Source of the DNA: CAUZIZ01 sp965222655
Lineage (GTDB): Bacteria > Acidobacteriota > UBA6911 > RPQK01 > JAJDTT01
Length of the DNA stretch: 64,000 nucleotides
NCBI GenBank assembly: GCA_965222655.1
Contig: CBDCUP010000005.1
Span: 101,656-165,655, forward strand
Direction: 5' to 3'
The position numbers and the translations under genes were made by a program. Shown here piece after piece: positions 49,726-59,755 of the stretch. Each line of letters begins with the position of its first letter. The first letter of the stretch is position 1. The notes below the pieces were generated by a model. The model was not told the origin of the DNA and searched no databases. It saw nothing but the letters and a program-made list of their open reading frames with translations.

Positions 49726-52700
49726 ATGATAAGGGCCATGACGAGAACAAACAGGTCCTTGCTCCGTCGGATCATCCCGGTTATCTGGGTCGGTCTCTAC
49801 GCTTCCTGCAGTCAGGAGCCGGCCGACGGAGTTGAAGACCGCTTCAAGAAACTAGTAGATATCTCGCGCGACGAAGCCGCCCTGAAAGAGTACCTGAAGC
49901 CGGTACCGCCAACCGAGCCGGCCGACGCGATCAAGACATTCGAGACGGCCGACGGATTCCAAATGCAGTTGGTGGCCCATGAGCCCATGGTAAACGAACC
50001 GGTGGCCGCCACCTTCGATGAGAACGGTCGCATGTACGTGGCAGAGCTGAAGAGCTATCCCTATCAACCAGGAGAGGCCGAAGAACCTACTGGACGCGTC
50101 CGACTGCTGGAAGACAAGGACGGAGACGGAGTCTTCGACGTCAGTCATGTCTTTGCAGATGGGCTCGTCTGGCCTACCGGCGTGGCCGTCTTCAAGGGGG
50201 GCGTCTATATTTCCGCCCCGCCCAGCATCTTCTACATGAAAGACACCGACGGCGATGGGAAAGCCGACATTCGCAAGGTCGTTTACACCGGATTCGGGGT
50301 CACCAACGAACAGCAGATGGTGAACAATCTGATTTGGGGAGTCGACCACAAGATCTACGCTTCCACCGGTGGAGACGGCGGCTATATTCGCCCCGGCGAC
50401 CAACCCAACGCTGAGCCGATCTCGGTCTACGATCGCGACTTCCGTTTCGATCCCGTCAGTGGAGCCTTCGAGCTCACCGGCCAGACCTTTCAGTTCGGGC
50501 ACAGCTTCGATGATTGGTACAACCGCTTCGTCTGCACCGCTGGGTCATCGGGACGACACGTGGTGATGCCCGGAGGGTACCTGGAGCGCAACCCCTACCT
50601 CTTCTTCGACCTGCACGGTTTCCATTGGGAAGGACACGGCTCCCTCGAAGTCAACCCGCTGGTGCAGGGCAGCACACGGATCTACAAAATAAGCCCTATC
50701 GAACGCTGGCGTACCATCCGTGAGGCTCGCCGTGTCTTTGCCGGCCGTAGTAACAAGAGTGCAGGCGTCGGTCACAGCTACCAGACGGCCGGCGCTGGAG
50801 TGCAGGTCTACCGGGGACACGCCTACCCGGAAAAGTATCGGGGGAGCATTTTCATCGGAGCCAACACCGCCAACCTCTATCACCGAAGGGTTCTCGAGGA
50901 GGATGGGGTCACCTTCAAGTCAGTTCGTGGAGAACCCGATGAGACGGAATTTGTCCGCTCCACCGACAATTGGTTCCGCCCGGTCAACTCCATCAACGCT
51001 CCGGATGGCACTATGTACGTTCTGGACATGTACCGAGAGTTGATCGAGGCCGCCCATGTCCCCGAAAGAGTCGTGAAACACCTTGACTTCACCAGAGGTC
51101 AGGACCGCGGACGTATCTACCGCGTTGCCCCGCCTGGATTCAAGGTGCCTCCCGCACCCCGCCTGGGCGATGCCAGCATCGAGGAATTGATAGGCCATCT
51201 GGAGCACCCTGGCGGTTGGTGGAGAGAGACCGCCCACCGGCTGATCTACGAACGCCAGGACGCCGCAGCAGCCCCCTTGCTGAGAGGGCTCCTGAAGGAA
51301 AGCTCCAACCCGCTAGCCCGGATGCATGCTCTCTGGTCGCTCAAGGGCCTGGCCGCCCTGCAGGATGGGGATCTGTCCCGGGCCTTGTCCGACGCTTCGC
51401 CGGGTGTCCGGGCACACGCGGTCCGACTGGCCGAATCCAGATTGAACCGTTCACCGTCTCTCTTCCAGCAGGTATTGGCACTGGCCGAGGATGACGACCC
51501 CAAAGTCCGTTTTAGAGTGGCACTGACATTGGGAGAGGCAAAGAGTCGCCTAGCCTTTTCGGGCCTGGTCCAAATTGCCTTACGGGACTCGGCTGACCGC
51601 TGGACCCGGAATGCCGTCCTCAGCTCCAGCGCCAAGTTTTCCGACCGTTTGCTGGTGAAGCTGGTCGGTCTGGAGGGGTTTGTCGACAGGAAAGAGTCCG
51701 GCGAATGGCTGTCTCCCCTGGCCCGGGTCATCGGAGCGCGGAACAAGCGTCCTGAAGTCGATCGACTCACACAGACTGCGGCTCTGCACCCGGCCCTCAA
51801 GGAGAATGAGCACGCCCAGCAAATCATAGTTACCGCCCTGGCAGACGGTTTGGCCATTTCCGGGAAGAGTCTCGCTGGACTCCGTCATCTTTCTGCGGCG
51901 GCGCGGCGGATGATCCAGCACCTGATGGATCGATCGGAGACTCTGGCCAGAGATACCGATCTGGCCGAAGAGGAACGCGTGGCCGCTATTCGGCTTCTCG
52001 CACACGGCGGTTTCGACCGGGTGAGGAAGGCACTGACCGCCCTGATCGACTTCCGGCAGCCCCAGGCGGTACAGCTCGCCGGCATAGAAGCCCTCACCGG
52101 CTACGACAGTGCCGATATCCCTGCCTTGTTGCTGGAGTCGTGGGAAAGTCAGACCCCGGAGGTCCGGAACAAGGTCCTGATAGGACTCCTGTCACGCGAG
52201 CACTGGACGCGCTCCCTGCTGGAGACCATCGAGAAAGAGCAGATCTCCTCCAACCAGATCGATCCCAAGCGCCGTGAATTGTTGATGAGCCACAGAGACG
52301 AGGCGATCCGCGCTCGTGCCGTGACCCTCTTTGACTCCCAGGCTCCGAGTCCACGGCAGGAGGTCCTGGCCAACTATCAGGCCACTCTCACCCTCACCGG
52401 AGACAGAGCTCGAGGAGAGACCGTCTATCGGCGTGAATGCATAAAGTGTCACCGCCTGTCCTCCACTGAGCACCTGATCGGTCCGAACCTGATCATGGGA
52501 TCCTACAAGGATCCCGAGCCTCTGCTCACCAATATTTTAGATCCCAACCGTTTCGTCGAGCCTCAATACCTGGAGTATGTCGTAACCGACAAGAAGCAAA
52601 GACTCTTCACCGGAATCTTGACCGACCAGACTGCGACGAGTGTCACCCTGCTGGAAGGAGAGGACCTTCAGAACACCGTCTTGCGAAAAGACATCCAGGA

Positions 52701-52902
52701 GATCAGGGCAACTGGCAAGTCGTTGATGCCGGAAGGCCTTGAAGAAAACGTCAATCACCAGGAAATGGCTGACCTGCTCAAGTTCATCCTCGACTATCAA
52801 TACGTGATTGGAACCGAGAGCGCCGGATACGGACCGGGCGACGAGGTCTATGAGCCTCTCGCCACCCGTCGCTGGGGGAGTGACGATCGCAATCGCCGCT
52901 GA
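49726..52902 (+). CDS. membrane-bound dehydrogenase-like beta-propeller with HEAT repeats and C-terminal cytochrome c
   Basis: A 1058-residue protein. The N-terminus is lipoprotein-like (VIWVGLYASC). Residues about 55-460 form a PVC-type membrane-bound dehydrogenase/sorbosone dehydrogenase propeller (VNEPVAATFDENGRMYVAELKSYPY, DKDGDGVFD, FADGLVWPTGVAVF). About 470-860 are HEAT-like repeats (ARMHALWSLKGLAALQDG, ASPGVRAHAVRLAES). A cytochrome c domain has CIKCH at 905-909 and ends with DLLKFILDYQ. The architecture is common in Planctomycetes and related bacteria and implies quinoprotein-like sugar oxidation, unproven. DxDxDG calcium-type loops are present. Confidence 0.93.
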   Translation: MIRAMTRTNRSLLRRIIPVIWVGLYASCSQEPADGVEDRFKKLVDISRDEAALKEYLKPVPPTEPADAIKTFETADGFQMQLVAHEPMVNEPVAATFDENGRMYVAELKSYPYQPGEAEEPTGRVRLLEDKDGDGVFDVSHVFADGLVWPTGVAVFKGGVYISAPPSIFYMKDTDGDGKADIRKVVYTGFGVTNEQQMVNNLIWGVDHKIYASTGGDGGYIRPGDQPNAEPISVYDRDFRFDPVSGAFELTGQTFQFGHSFDDWYNRFVCTAGSSGRHVVMPGGYLERNPYLFFDLHGFHWEGHGSLEVNPLVQGSTRIYKISPIERWRTIREARRVFAGRSNKSAGVGHSYQTAGAGVQVYRGHAYPEKYRGSIFIGANTANLYHRRVLEEDGVTFKSVRGEPDETEFVRSTDNWFRPVNSINAPDGTMYVLDMYRELIEAAHVPERVVKHLDFTRGQDRGRIYRVAPPGFKVPPAPRLGDASIEELIGHLEHPGGWWRETAHRLIYERQDAAAAPLLRGLLKESSNPLARMHALWSLKGLAALQDGDLSRALSDASPGVRAHAVRLAESRLNRSPSLFQQVLALAEDDDPKVRFRVALTLGEAKSRLAFSGLVQIALRDSADRWTRNAVLSSSAKFSDRLLVKLVGLEGFVDRKESGEWLSPLARVIGARNKRPEVDRLTQTAALHPALKENEHAQQIIVTALADGLAISGKSLAGLRHLSAAARRMIQHLMDRSETLARDTDLAEEERVAAIRLLAHGGFDRVRKALTALIDFRQPQAVQLAGIEALTGYDSADIPALLLESWESQTPEVRNKVLIGLLSREHWTRSLLETIEKEQISSNQIDPKRRELLMSHRDEAIRARAVTLFDSQAPSPRQEVLANYQATLTLTGDRARGETVYRRECIKCHRLSSTEHLIGPNLIMGSYKDPEPLLTNILDPNRFVEPQYLEYVVTDKKQRLFTGILTDQTATSVTLLEGEDLQNTVLRKDIQEIRATGKSLMPEGLEENVNHQEMADLLKFILDYQYVIGTESAGYGPGDEVYEPLATRRWGSDDRNRR

Positions 52903-53011
52903 AGAGCGTAACACAGCCAGGACGGATGTTTGCGGCGACGCAGTAGACCAGCGATGAGAAATGCGGGTTAGGGGGTCGTGCAAGAGTTCATCGAACCGAG
53001 CCCTGACTGTT

Positions 53012-53072
53012 TGTAGGACGGGCCTCCTGCCCGTCGCCGTCCCTGTGACGGGCAGGAGTGCCAGTCCTACAA
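53012..53072. repeat. stand-alone CGGGCACTCCTGCCCG hairpin module
   Basis: TGTAGGACGGGCCTCCTGCC and its inverted partner GGGCAGGAGTGCCAGTCCTA enclose a short loop. It equals the hairpin inside the mosaic repeats at 8583 and 46733, here without the rest of unit 1. It is followed at 53108 by AAGTTTCTGTCTCGAAGGG, a degenerate scrap of the same repeat. Confidence 0.8.
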
Positions 53073-53146
53073 GCGACACCGTGCTATCCATGTCGGGCTA
53101 AGAGACAACCAAAGTTTCTGTCTCGAAGGGAGCCAGCACGTCCAGG

Positions 53147-54586
53147 TCAGGCGATGATGTCGTGGATTACTTTTCCGTGAACATCCGTCAGACGGTAGTC
53201 ACGGCCCGAGTACCTGTAGGTGAGCTTCTCGTGGTCGAGGCCCATCAGATGCAGGATGGTGGCGTGTAGGTCGTGGACATGAACGGGGTTCTCTACCGCC
53301 GTCAAGCCGAACTGATCGGTGGCACCATAGCTGAATCCGGGCTTCACGCCTCCACCCGCCATCCAGACGGTGAACCCATAATGGTCATGGTCACGGCCCT
53401 TCTTTCCCTCTGACGTAGGAGCCCGGCCAAACTCTCCCCCCCAGATCACGAGTGTTTCATCTAGAAGCCCCCTCTGTTTGAGGTCTTTGATAAGGGCGGC
53501 GATCCCCTGATCGCATGCATCGGCCAGTGTCTTGTGACCACCGACAATATCCTTGTGTCCGGTATCCCAGGCGATGTCGTATTCGTCAATGGAATGGGAC
53601 ACCTGCACCATTCGGACACCCCGCTCGACGAGACGGCGCGCCAGTAGACATCCCTTGGCATACTCGCTATCTCCATAGAGTGCGAGGGTGGCTTTGCTCT
53701 CCTGGGAGAGATCGAACACCTCCGGCGCCGCGAACTGCATGCGGAACGCCATTTCCATCGCCTGGATGCTGCCTTCCAACAGCTGGTCTTGCTGCTGTCG
53801 CTGCAGATCGAGCCGATTGAGCCGGGTCAGGAATTCAACCTGCCTCTGCTGCTCGGCCTTGGGCAGCCAACTGTTCTCGAGATTCTTCAGGATCTCGCCG
53901 GTCTCCATCTCGTGGAGGTTGACGTAAGTCCCGGTGTAGGCACCGGGAAGGAAGGAATTCCCCCAGTTCGCCAGTTTGCCACGGGGCTGGGCTCGCGGAC
54001 TCATGGCTACGAATCCGGGTAGATCCTGGTTTTCAGAACCCAGTCCGTAGACCATCCAGGAGCCCATGCTGGGCCGGCTGGGTTGGAGATGCCCCACATT
54101 CATCATCAGGATGGCGCCCGCGTGTTCGGGGATGTCCGTGTGCATGGAATGGATAAAGCAGATGTCATCCACGCACTCGCCGACATGCGGGAAGATGTCA
54201 CTCACCCACTTTCCGGATTCGCCGTATTGCTCGAATCCAAAAGGTGAAGGGAACAATCCGTTCTTGGTGTCGCGAAGGGACTTCCGATCAACGAGGGCAG
54301 GACGCTGTCCCTCGTAGGCTTGGATATCTGGCTTGTAGTCGAAAGTGTCGACCTGAGAAGGACCTCCCGGCATGAAGAGTTGAATCACACGCTTTGCCTT
54401 GGGAGCAAAATGGGGAGCCTTGGGACCCAGGGAGGAGACAGCCGATAGAGGCGAAGCAGATATCGTCGACTGAGGACCTCCAAGCTCGGCCATGATACCC
54501 GCGAGTCCCAGGGTGCCGAACCCCGCACCGATACGGCGGAGCAGTTCGCGGCGAGTCAAGGGCGGTAGGGGATTGTCATGGAACAT
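53147..54586 (-). CDS. DUF1501 protein, Tat-exported, second copy
   Basis: A 479-residue protein with signal PPLTRRELLRRIGAGFGTLGLAG. It shares the DUF1501 plan of 34468-35916: RVIQLFMPGGPSQVDTFDYKPD, WDTGHKDIVGG, LLDETLVIWGGEFGRAPTS, GRDHDHYGFTVWMAGGGVKPG, VHDLHATILHLMGLDHEKLTYRYSGRDYRLTDV. The metal-type residues (GGEFGR, HDHYGF) are retained, so a phosphatase- or sulfatase-like activity is conceivable. It follows the PSD1 gene by 36 bases, so one transcript. Confidence 0.93.
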   Translation of the reverse strand: MFHDNPLPPLTRRELLRRIGAGFGTLGLAGIMAELGGPQSTISASPLSAVSSLGPKAPHFAPKAKRVIQLFMPGGPSQVDTFDYKPDIQAYEGQRPALVDRKSLRDTKNGLFPSPFGFEQYGESGKWVSDIFPHVGECVDDICFIHSMHTDIPEHAGAILMMNVGHLQPSRPSMGSWMVYGLGSENQDLPGFVAMSPRAQPRGKLANWGNSFLPGAYTGTYVNLHEMETGEILKNLENSWLPKAEQQRQVEFLTRLNRLDLQRQQQDQLLEGSIQAMEMAFRMQFAAPEVFDLSQESKATLALYGDSEYAKGCLLARRLVERGVRMVQVSHSIDEYDIAWDTGHKDIVGGHKTLADACDQGIAALIKDLKQRGLLDETLVIWGGEFGRAPTSEGKKGRDHDHYGFTVWMAGGGVKPGFSYGATDQFGLTAVENPVHVHDLHATILHLMGLDHEKLTYRYSGRDYRLTDVHGKVIHDIIA

Positions 54587-54622
54587 GGTCGTGTACTCCT
54601 CATCTACCAGGTCGAGTAGCCC

Positions 54623-56977
54623 TTATCTTACATACATAAACTCGTTGGAGCTCATGAGCACCTGGCCATACTGCTGCCAGGGTGATAACTCTGCACGGGA
54701 CGAAGATCCCGATAGGAACCGGATCCCCATCTGCAATTCCTCCTCGCTCGGAGAGCGACTGAACAGGAGACGGTAGGCTCGTTCGATTCGCTCCCGGTCA
54801 TTTGCTGCTTCGCGATGCAGTCTCTCAGAGAACGCCTTCGCCCGCTCCACCATGAAGGGACTGTTCATCAAGAAGAGAAACTGCTGAGGAACGATGCTGC
54901 TGGGACGCTTGGAGACCGTCGCCCTCATCGAGGGGAAATCGAACAAGCGCAAGAACTCGTCGGAACCGAATTCGCTACCGAGGCGGCTGACCTTGGCATA
55001 GAGCGTTCGCCTCTTGCTCTTGGTAATCTCCTCTACCGGCGGGCCACCCCTCTCTGCATCCAGCTCAGCGGTCACCGTCAACAGCGAATCCCGCAAAGAT
55101 TCGACGTCCATTCGCCTCGGGTTCATTCGCCAGAGCAGCTCGTTGTCGCCGTCGACACTAAAAGCACCACTCTGAAAGCGGGTACTCATCTGATAGGTGG
55201 CTGAGCTCATGATCAGGCGGTGCAGAGACTTGATGGACCAGCCCGATTCGATGAAAGTCGCCGCCAGCCAGTCGAGCATCTCCGGATGAGTTGGTTTCAG
55301 GCCGAGTGTCCCAAAGTTGCTGGGCGAGCGTACCAAGGCCTTGCCGAAGTGGTGCATCCAAACCCGATTGACGATCACGCGTGCGGTCAGAGGATTCTCC
55401 GGGTTGACGACGGCCTCAGCCAACTCGATTCGGCCGCTTCCCTTGACGAACGGAGGAGGCTCCGCTCCAGTCACTATCCTCAAGAAGCGACGAGGGGCCA
55501 CTTCTCCTGGCTTTCTGAGGTTGCCGCGAATCGCGACCGGCATGTCTTCGCTACCGGTATCAGCCAGGACGTGAGCAAAGTCGTACTTTGGCGGCGACGC
55601 TTTTTCCAGCTCCTTGACCTGCTCTTCCCACTGTTTGTGCTGCTGTTCCTCCTGGTCGGTCAGCTCGCGCTCTTCGTCCTTGGCCAGCTTCCTGAGGTCG
55701 CTTCTCTTCTTCTGGATGTCCGTGATCTTCTGCTGATGATCCTGGTAGACCTTGACCACATCCTCGGGTGCCAGCGGCAGCTCACTCGCCTCGGTATTGT
55801 TGAAAACACCGGCCAGCGAATAGTAGTCCCTCTGTGGAATCGGATCGAACTTATGATCGTGGCAGCGGGCACAGGAAACCGTGATGGCCATCAACCCGCG
55901 AGTCAGGGTGTCTATCCGGTCGTCAAGGGTCTCTCCGTCTGCCTGCGCAACGCTATCCGGGTCGCCCCCGTCTGAGTGGTATTTGGGCCCCAGGGCGAAG
56001 AAACCAGTTGCGAAGACATCTCGCCCCTCAGCGATCAGGTCACCGCTGATCTGTAGCTTGATAAACCGGTCATAGGGCAAGTCACGGTTCAAGGCTTCTA
56101 CGACCCAATCCCGGTAGCGCCAAGCCTGCGAAAGCTCCTCGTTGCGGCGGTCCAGGAATCCCCCGAATCCGTCGCTGTAGCGAGCAACATCGAGCCAATA
56201 CCTTCCCCAGCGCTCGCCATAATGGGGAGAATCCAACAGTTGATCAACGACTCTACCGATCGCGGCCTGCCTATTCTTTCGGGCTAACTCCACAAACTCC
56301 TCAACCTGCCGAGGCAGCGGCAGAAAGCCAACAAGATCGAGGTAGACTCGACGGACGAGAACGTGCAATTCAGCCGGAGGGACGGACTGCAAACCCGCTG
56401 CCGAAAGCCTCGACTGGACGAACCGATCGATGGGATTGAGAATCCGGACTGTGGCGGGAAAATCTGGCGGAACTGGCTTCTGGATCGGGCGCCAAGCCCA
56501 ATGCCCCCTCCTGAGAGCTGGCCAATCGTAGCCCTCTCTCTTGGCTTGCGAGTCCGAAGCCTGCCGCATTTCGGGCCAGTGGGCTCCCATTTCGATCCAC
56601 TTCACCAGGTCCGTGATCTCGCGCTCCTCGAGCCTGCCCCCCGGAGGCATCTTGAGTGACTGCCACCGCACCGCCTCAACCAACAGACTTTCTTCTGGCT
56701 TCCCCGGAACTATGGCTGGACCCCGGGAGCCTCCATGCAGCAGCCCTGCCCGACTGTCGATCCGCAGTTTGCCTTGCGGGATCTCGGTTTCAGCGCTGTG
56801 GCACTCGAAGCAGCGCTCGACAAGCAGCGGCCTCACTCGTCGCTCAAAAAACTCAATCTTGCTCCGCTGTCCGGATTCGGAGGCCAGAGTCAGGCCTTCG
56901 GGAACTAGGACCACCCCCACGACACAAGAGGCCGCAAAAGCCTGCCACCAAGAACTCTTCCCACGACGAAAATACAT
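54623..56977 (-). CDS. PSCyt1-DUF1549-DUF1553 (PSD1) secreted cytochrome-like protein
   Basis: A 784-residue protein with N-terminal signal (WQAFAASCVVGVVLVPEGL), a planctomycete-type cytochrome domain (heme site CFECH at 56-60; GKLRIDSRAGLLHGGSRGPAIVPG; KMPPGGRLEEREI), DUF1549 (PIDRFVQSRLSAAGLQSVPPA, SCARCHDHKFDPIPQRDYY) and DUF1553 (LTARVIVNRVWMHHFGKALV to the end). A charged coiled-coil (QKITDIQKKRSDLRKLAKDEE) sits between them. Compared with the copy at 31866, the cytochrome is fused rather than encoded by a separate WD40 gene. Confidence 0.92.
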   Translation of the reverse strand: MYFRRGKSSWWQAFAASCVVGVVLVPEGLTLASESGQRSKIEFFERRVRPLLVERCFECHSAETEIPQGKLRIDSRAGLLHGGSRGPAIVPGKPEESLLVEAVRWQSLKMPPGGRLEEREITDLVKWIEMGAHWPEMRQASDSQAKREGYDWPALRRGHWAWRPIQKPVPPDFPATVRILNPIDRFVQSRLSAAGLQSVPPAELHVLVRRVYLDLVGFLPLPRQVEEFVELARKNRQAAIGRVVDQLLDSPHYGERWGRYWLDVARYSDGFGGFLDRRNEELSQAWRYRDWVVEALNRDLPYDRFIKLQISGDLIAEGRDVFATGFFALGPKYHSDGGDPDSVAQADGETLDDRIDTLTRGLMAITVSCARCHDHKFDPIPQRDYYSLAGVFNNTEASELPLAPEDVVKVYQDHQQKITDIQKKRSDLRKLAKDEERELTDQEEQQHKQWEEQVKELEKASPPKYDFAHVLADTGSEDMPVAIRGNLRKPGEVAPRRFLRIVTGAEPPPFVKGSGRIELAEAVVNPENPLTARVIVNRVWMHHFGKALVRSPSNFGTLGLKPTHPEMLDWLAATFIESGWSIKSLHRLIMSSATYQMSTRFQSGAFSVDGDNELLWRMNPRRMDVESLRDSLLTVTAELDAERGGPPVEEITKSKRRTLYAKVSRLGSEFGSDEFLRLFDFPSMRATVSKRPSSIVPQQFLFLMNSPFMVERAKAFSERLHREAANDRERIERAYRLLFSRSPSEEELQMGIRFLSGSSSRAELSPWQQYGQVLMSSNEFMYVR

Positions 56978-57221
56978 TGACAGGACCGCCTACGGGACGA
57001 GCCGTTCTCTGACCAGCCCCAGGATCACAGCAAAGGATCTCTGAAAATCGAGTTATCGAAAGGATACTCTTTTCGCTCCCAGACTGCGATCAGCCACCAA
57101 GCAAAGCATTGTTTGCCCTGCGTCGGACTGCTAGACTCTTATCCAGACCGGGCTCCAATCAGGGTCTCTCATGGGAATCGGCCCTTACATGCCGTGTCTC
57201 CCTTGGCACCTGAGCCTAGAC

Positions 57222-58418
57222 ATGATCAGTCGACGTCAAGCCCTAAAGGCCTTCGCTCAACTGCTGCTTTCTTCCCCGCTGCTGGCCGGACAGAAGCAGG
57301 CCGCTGAGACTGCCGAAATCGGTCCTGGCAGTGAAGAACAACTTCACAACCTCATCAACCTGTTCGACTTTGCCAAGCTGGCCCAGTCCAAGCTGGACCC
57401 CGTCGCCTGGGACTATATGGCCGAAGGATCACAGGACGAGATATCCCTGCGCGACAATCGGAAGGCATTCGAGCGCATCATCATCAGGCCGAAGATTCTT
57501 ACCGATGTCCACAAGATCGACCTCTCTACCAACCTTCTGGGCCAGAAGCTCGACCACCCGATTTTCGTCTGCCCGGCCGGCGGTAAGAACTGTTTCTTTC
57601 CCAATGGCGAAGAGGAAGTGGCCAAGGGAGCCGCCCATTCCAAAACTCTCATGATAACCAATGGGGGAATCGACGACTACTTGACCTCGGGTCGCGGACC
57701 GTCCAACTGGTGGCAGGTCACCACGGGTGGTCAGTTTCGTAGCAAGAACACGATGCTCAACTTCGTGGAAAAGCTCGAAGACATGGGGGCTGCAGGCATC
57801 TGCTTCACAGTAGACAATATGCACGTCTCCCATCGGGAAAGGAGCATTCGCAACCGTCTGGTGCGGCGCTGGTGTGAGACTGGGGTCCCGCGGGATGCCG
57901 ATGGCAACCTGATCTACAAGAAAGAGGACCGACCCTGGCGCACGGGTCGCTATCCGGAGCGTCCCTTCCCCACCCCCACCTGGGAGACCGTTCGTCAATT
58001 GCGGGACCTGACCGATCTGTCCATCGTGATCAAGGGCGTCCTCACCGCCGAGGACACTGAGAAGTGCGTGGAGTACGGCATGTCGGCCGTCGTGGTATCC
58101 AACCACGGGGCTAGACAGCAGGACCACCTGGGCGGCACCATCGAGGCTCTACCCGAGTGCGCTCGGGCAGCAGGAGGCAGGATTCCGGTTCTGGTGGACG
58201 GCGGCTTCAGGCGGGGAACGGATGTGTTGAAAGCACTATCCCTGGGCGCGACTGCCGTGGGGGTGGCACGCCCCTACCTGTGGGGATTGACCTGCTTCGG
58301 GCAGGAAGGGGTTTCCCGTGTTCTGGAGCTGCTTCGGGTGGAGCTGGCACTGGATATGGGCCTGGCCGGAGTTGCCAGGATTTCTGACATCGATGGGACA
58401 CTGACTCGGATCCGCTAG
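57222..58418 (+). CDS. Tat-exported FMN-dependent alpha-hydroxy acid oxidase/dehydrogenase
   Basis: A 398-residue protein from ATG 57222, giving ISRRQALKAFAQLLLSS, a Tat-like signal. The FMN barrel follows with LDPVAWDYMAEGSQDEISLRDN, Lys271 (IVIKGVL), catalytic His295 and Arg298 in SNHGARQQD, and DGGFRRGTDVLKALSLGATAVGVARPYLWGL. The canonical SNHGGRQLD is altered at two positions. Family members oxidise L-lactate, glycolate, mandelate or similar acids. An exported version would pass electrons to a periplasmic or membrane carrier instead of working in the cytosol. A tetraheme cytochrome is encoded two genes downstream. Confidence 0.9.
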   Translation: MISRRQALKAFAQLLLSSPLLAGQKQAAETAEIGPGSEEQLHNLINLFDFAKLAQSKLDPVAWDYMAEGSQDEISLRDNRKAFERIIIRPKILTDVHKIDLSTNLLGQKLDHPIFVCPAGGKNCFFPNGEEEVAKGAAHSKTLMITNGGIDDYLTSGRGPSNWWQVTTGGQFRSKNTMLNFVEKLEDMGAAGICFTVDNMHVSHRERSIRNRLVRRWCETGVPRDADGNLIYKKEDRPWRTGRYPERPFPTPTWETVRQLRDLTDLSIVIKGVLTAEDTEKCVEYGMSAVVVSNHGARQQDHLGGTIEALPECARAAGGRIPVLVDGGFRRGTDVLKALSLGATAVGVARPYLWGLTCFGQEGVSRVLELLRVELALDMGLAGVARISDIDGTLTRIR

Positions 58419-58423
58419 AGCTC

Positions 58424-59191
58424 ATGTTGAATCGCAGGGAGTTGTTGGAACTACTGCTGGCCGGTTCACTGGCGCCCAAGGATTACCTCATCCGGAGGCC
58501 CAGAGTAGAAGCACTGTGGAAGTCCCCGGATGCGTACCCCAACGCGCTCGAGGCCACTGACGATGGCCTGTGGGTAGGGGAACAACTCACCAACATCGCC
58601 TACCTGCTCGATTGGGAAACAGGCAAGGTCCTTCAGAAAGTCCCGACCGAGTCCACCAACACCAGCGGAATGGCCTTTGGGAACGGCTTCCTCTGGATGG
58701 CTGCCAACGGCCCTGCCCTTCGGCGCGAGCCTCGGCCCACCGACTCCAAGACCGGAATGGTGCTGAAGGTGGACCCCCAGACAGGCCAAACGCTTGCCCG
58801 CTACCTGATCCCAGGAGGAGGAGGTGTTCACGGCCTTACCTGGGCTGACAACTCTCTCTGGATCACGACGCTGGGACGAAAGAGCCTGACCCAGGTCGAT
58901 GCCGGTTTCAAGGAGCTTCACAGCATTCCCGTGACCCTGGGACGAGCCCATGGCCTGGCCTGGGACTGGGACACGATCTGGTGCATGTTTTCCAACGATC
59001 GAGTCATTCATAGACTGGATGCGAAGGACGGCCGGATTCTCGAAGCAATCCAACTAGGATCGTCTGATCCGGATCCCCACGGCATGACCCTTCACAAGGG
59101 TACCTTCTACTACACCGACGCCGGTATTGCTCCCGGTGGTGGAGACAATGGGAGTCGCTACGCGGGATACATCTGCCGGCTCCATTTATGA
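58424..59191 (+). CDS. beta-propeller protein, YncE/glutamine cyclotransferase-like
   Basis: A 255-residue protein beginning LNRRELLELLLAGSL, a weak Tat-like leader, followed by repeated four-strand units (NALEATDDGLWVGEQLTNIAYLLDWETGKVL, GMAFGNGFLWMAANG, GLTWADNSLWITTLGRKSL, GLAWDWDTIWCMFSNDRVIHRLDAKDGRIL). It is a small propeller without an obvious catalytic site; it may be a partner of the upstream oxidase. It starts 5 bases after that gene and overlaps the next by ATGA. Confidence 0.82.
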   Translation: MLNRRELLELLLAGSLAPKDYLIRRPRVEALWKSPDAYPNALEATDDGLWVGEQLTNIAYLLDWETGKVLQKVPTESTNTSGMAFGNGFLWMAANGPALRREPRPTDSKTGMVLKVDPQTGQTLARYLIPGGGGVHGLTWADNSLWITTLGRKSLTQVDAGFKELHSIPVTLGRAHGLAWDWDTIWCMFSNDRVIHRLDAKDGRILEAIQLGSSDPDPHGMTLHKGTFYYTDAGIAPGGGDNGSRYAGYICRLHL

Positions 59192-59742
59192 AGAGCTTAC
59201 TTGGGGTCCTGACCCTGACCCTGCTGTCGTCGAGCTCCGGCGACGAACAGGGCAAGATCCTTCGGCCTCAGGACGGCTCGGCTCTTACTTCAGAAGAGAT
59301 CAGCATCGTGGCAACCGGTCCTGAGGGGAGATTGGAGTTGGACGGTGAGCAGATCCCCGCCCAGGAGCCTTTCCCCAACGTCTTGCACGCCAAGTTGAGA
59401 CCCACTCCGGGAGAACATGTATTGGGGCTGACCTGGAAGGGAGGTCACCGCGAAATCCGATTCTTTGTGGGAGAGAATCCCCCGCCGACCTTTCGTGTCT
59501 TCAAGCAGCATCCTCCTGTTGCCACAGAATGCACCCACTGTCACGGACTGAGCCGGCGAGGACGATTCCGCTTCGAAGGAGGTTGTTTTGACTGTCATGA
59601 CAAGGAAGCCTTCATCGAACCCCACGAGCATGCCCCCCACATCCTGGAAGACTGCGGGAGATGCCACAATGCCCACGGCTCAACAGCTGCCTTCCACCTA
59701 ACCCTGCCGCGGGAGCAGGCCTGTCGACTCTGCCACAATTGA
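59188..59742 (+). CDS. secreted tetraheme c-type cytochrome
   Basis: A 184-residue protein with signal peptide (LLGVLTLTLLSSSS). A beta domain (residues about 25-95) precedes a doubled-CxxCH region with four heme sites: CTHCH (115-119), CFDCH (133-137), CGRCH (156-160) and CRLCH (179-183). Extra histidines (PHEHAPH, NAHG) can be distal ligands. The paired arrangement is like the doubled-CxxCH and NrfB/NapC-type multiheme families. It probably carries electrons from the FMN oxidase encoded upstream. It overlaps the preceding stop (ATGA). Confidence 0.9.
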   Translation: MKSLLGVLTLTLLSSSSGDEQGKILRPQDGSALTSEEISIVATGPEGRLELDGEQIPAQEPFPNVLHAKLRPTPGEHVLGLTWKGGHREIRFFVGENPPPTFRVFKQHPPVATECTHCHGLSRRGRFRFEGGCFDCHDKEAFIEPHEHAPHILEDCGRCHNAHGSTAAFHLTLPREQACRLCHN

Positions 59743-59755
59743 TTGGGAGGACTAC

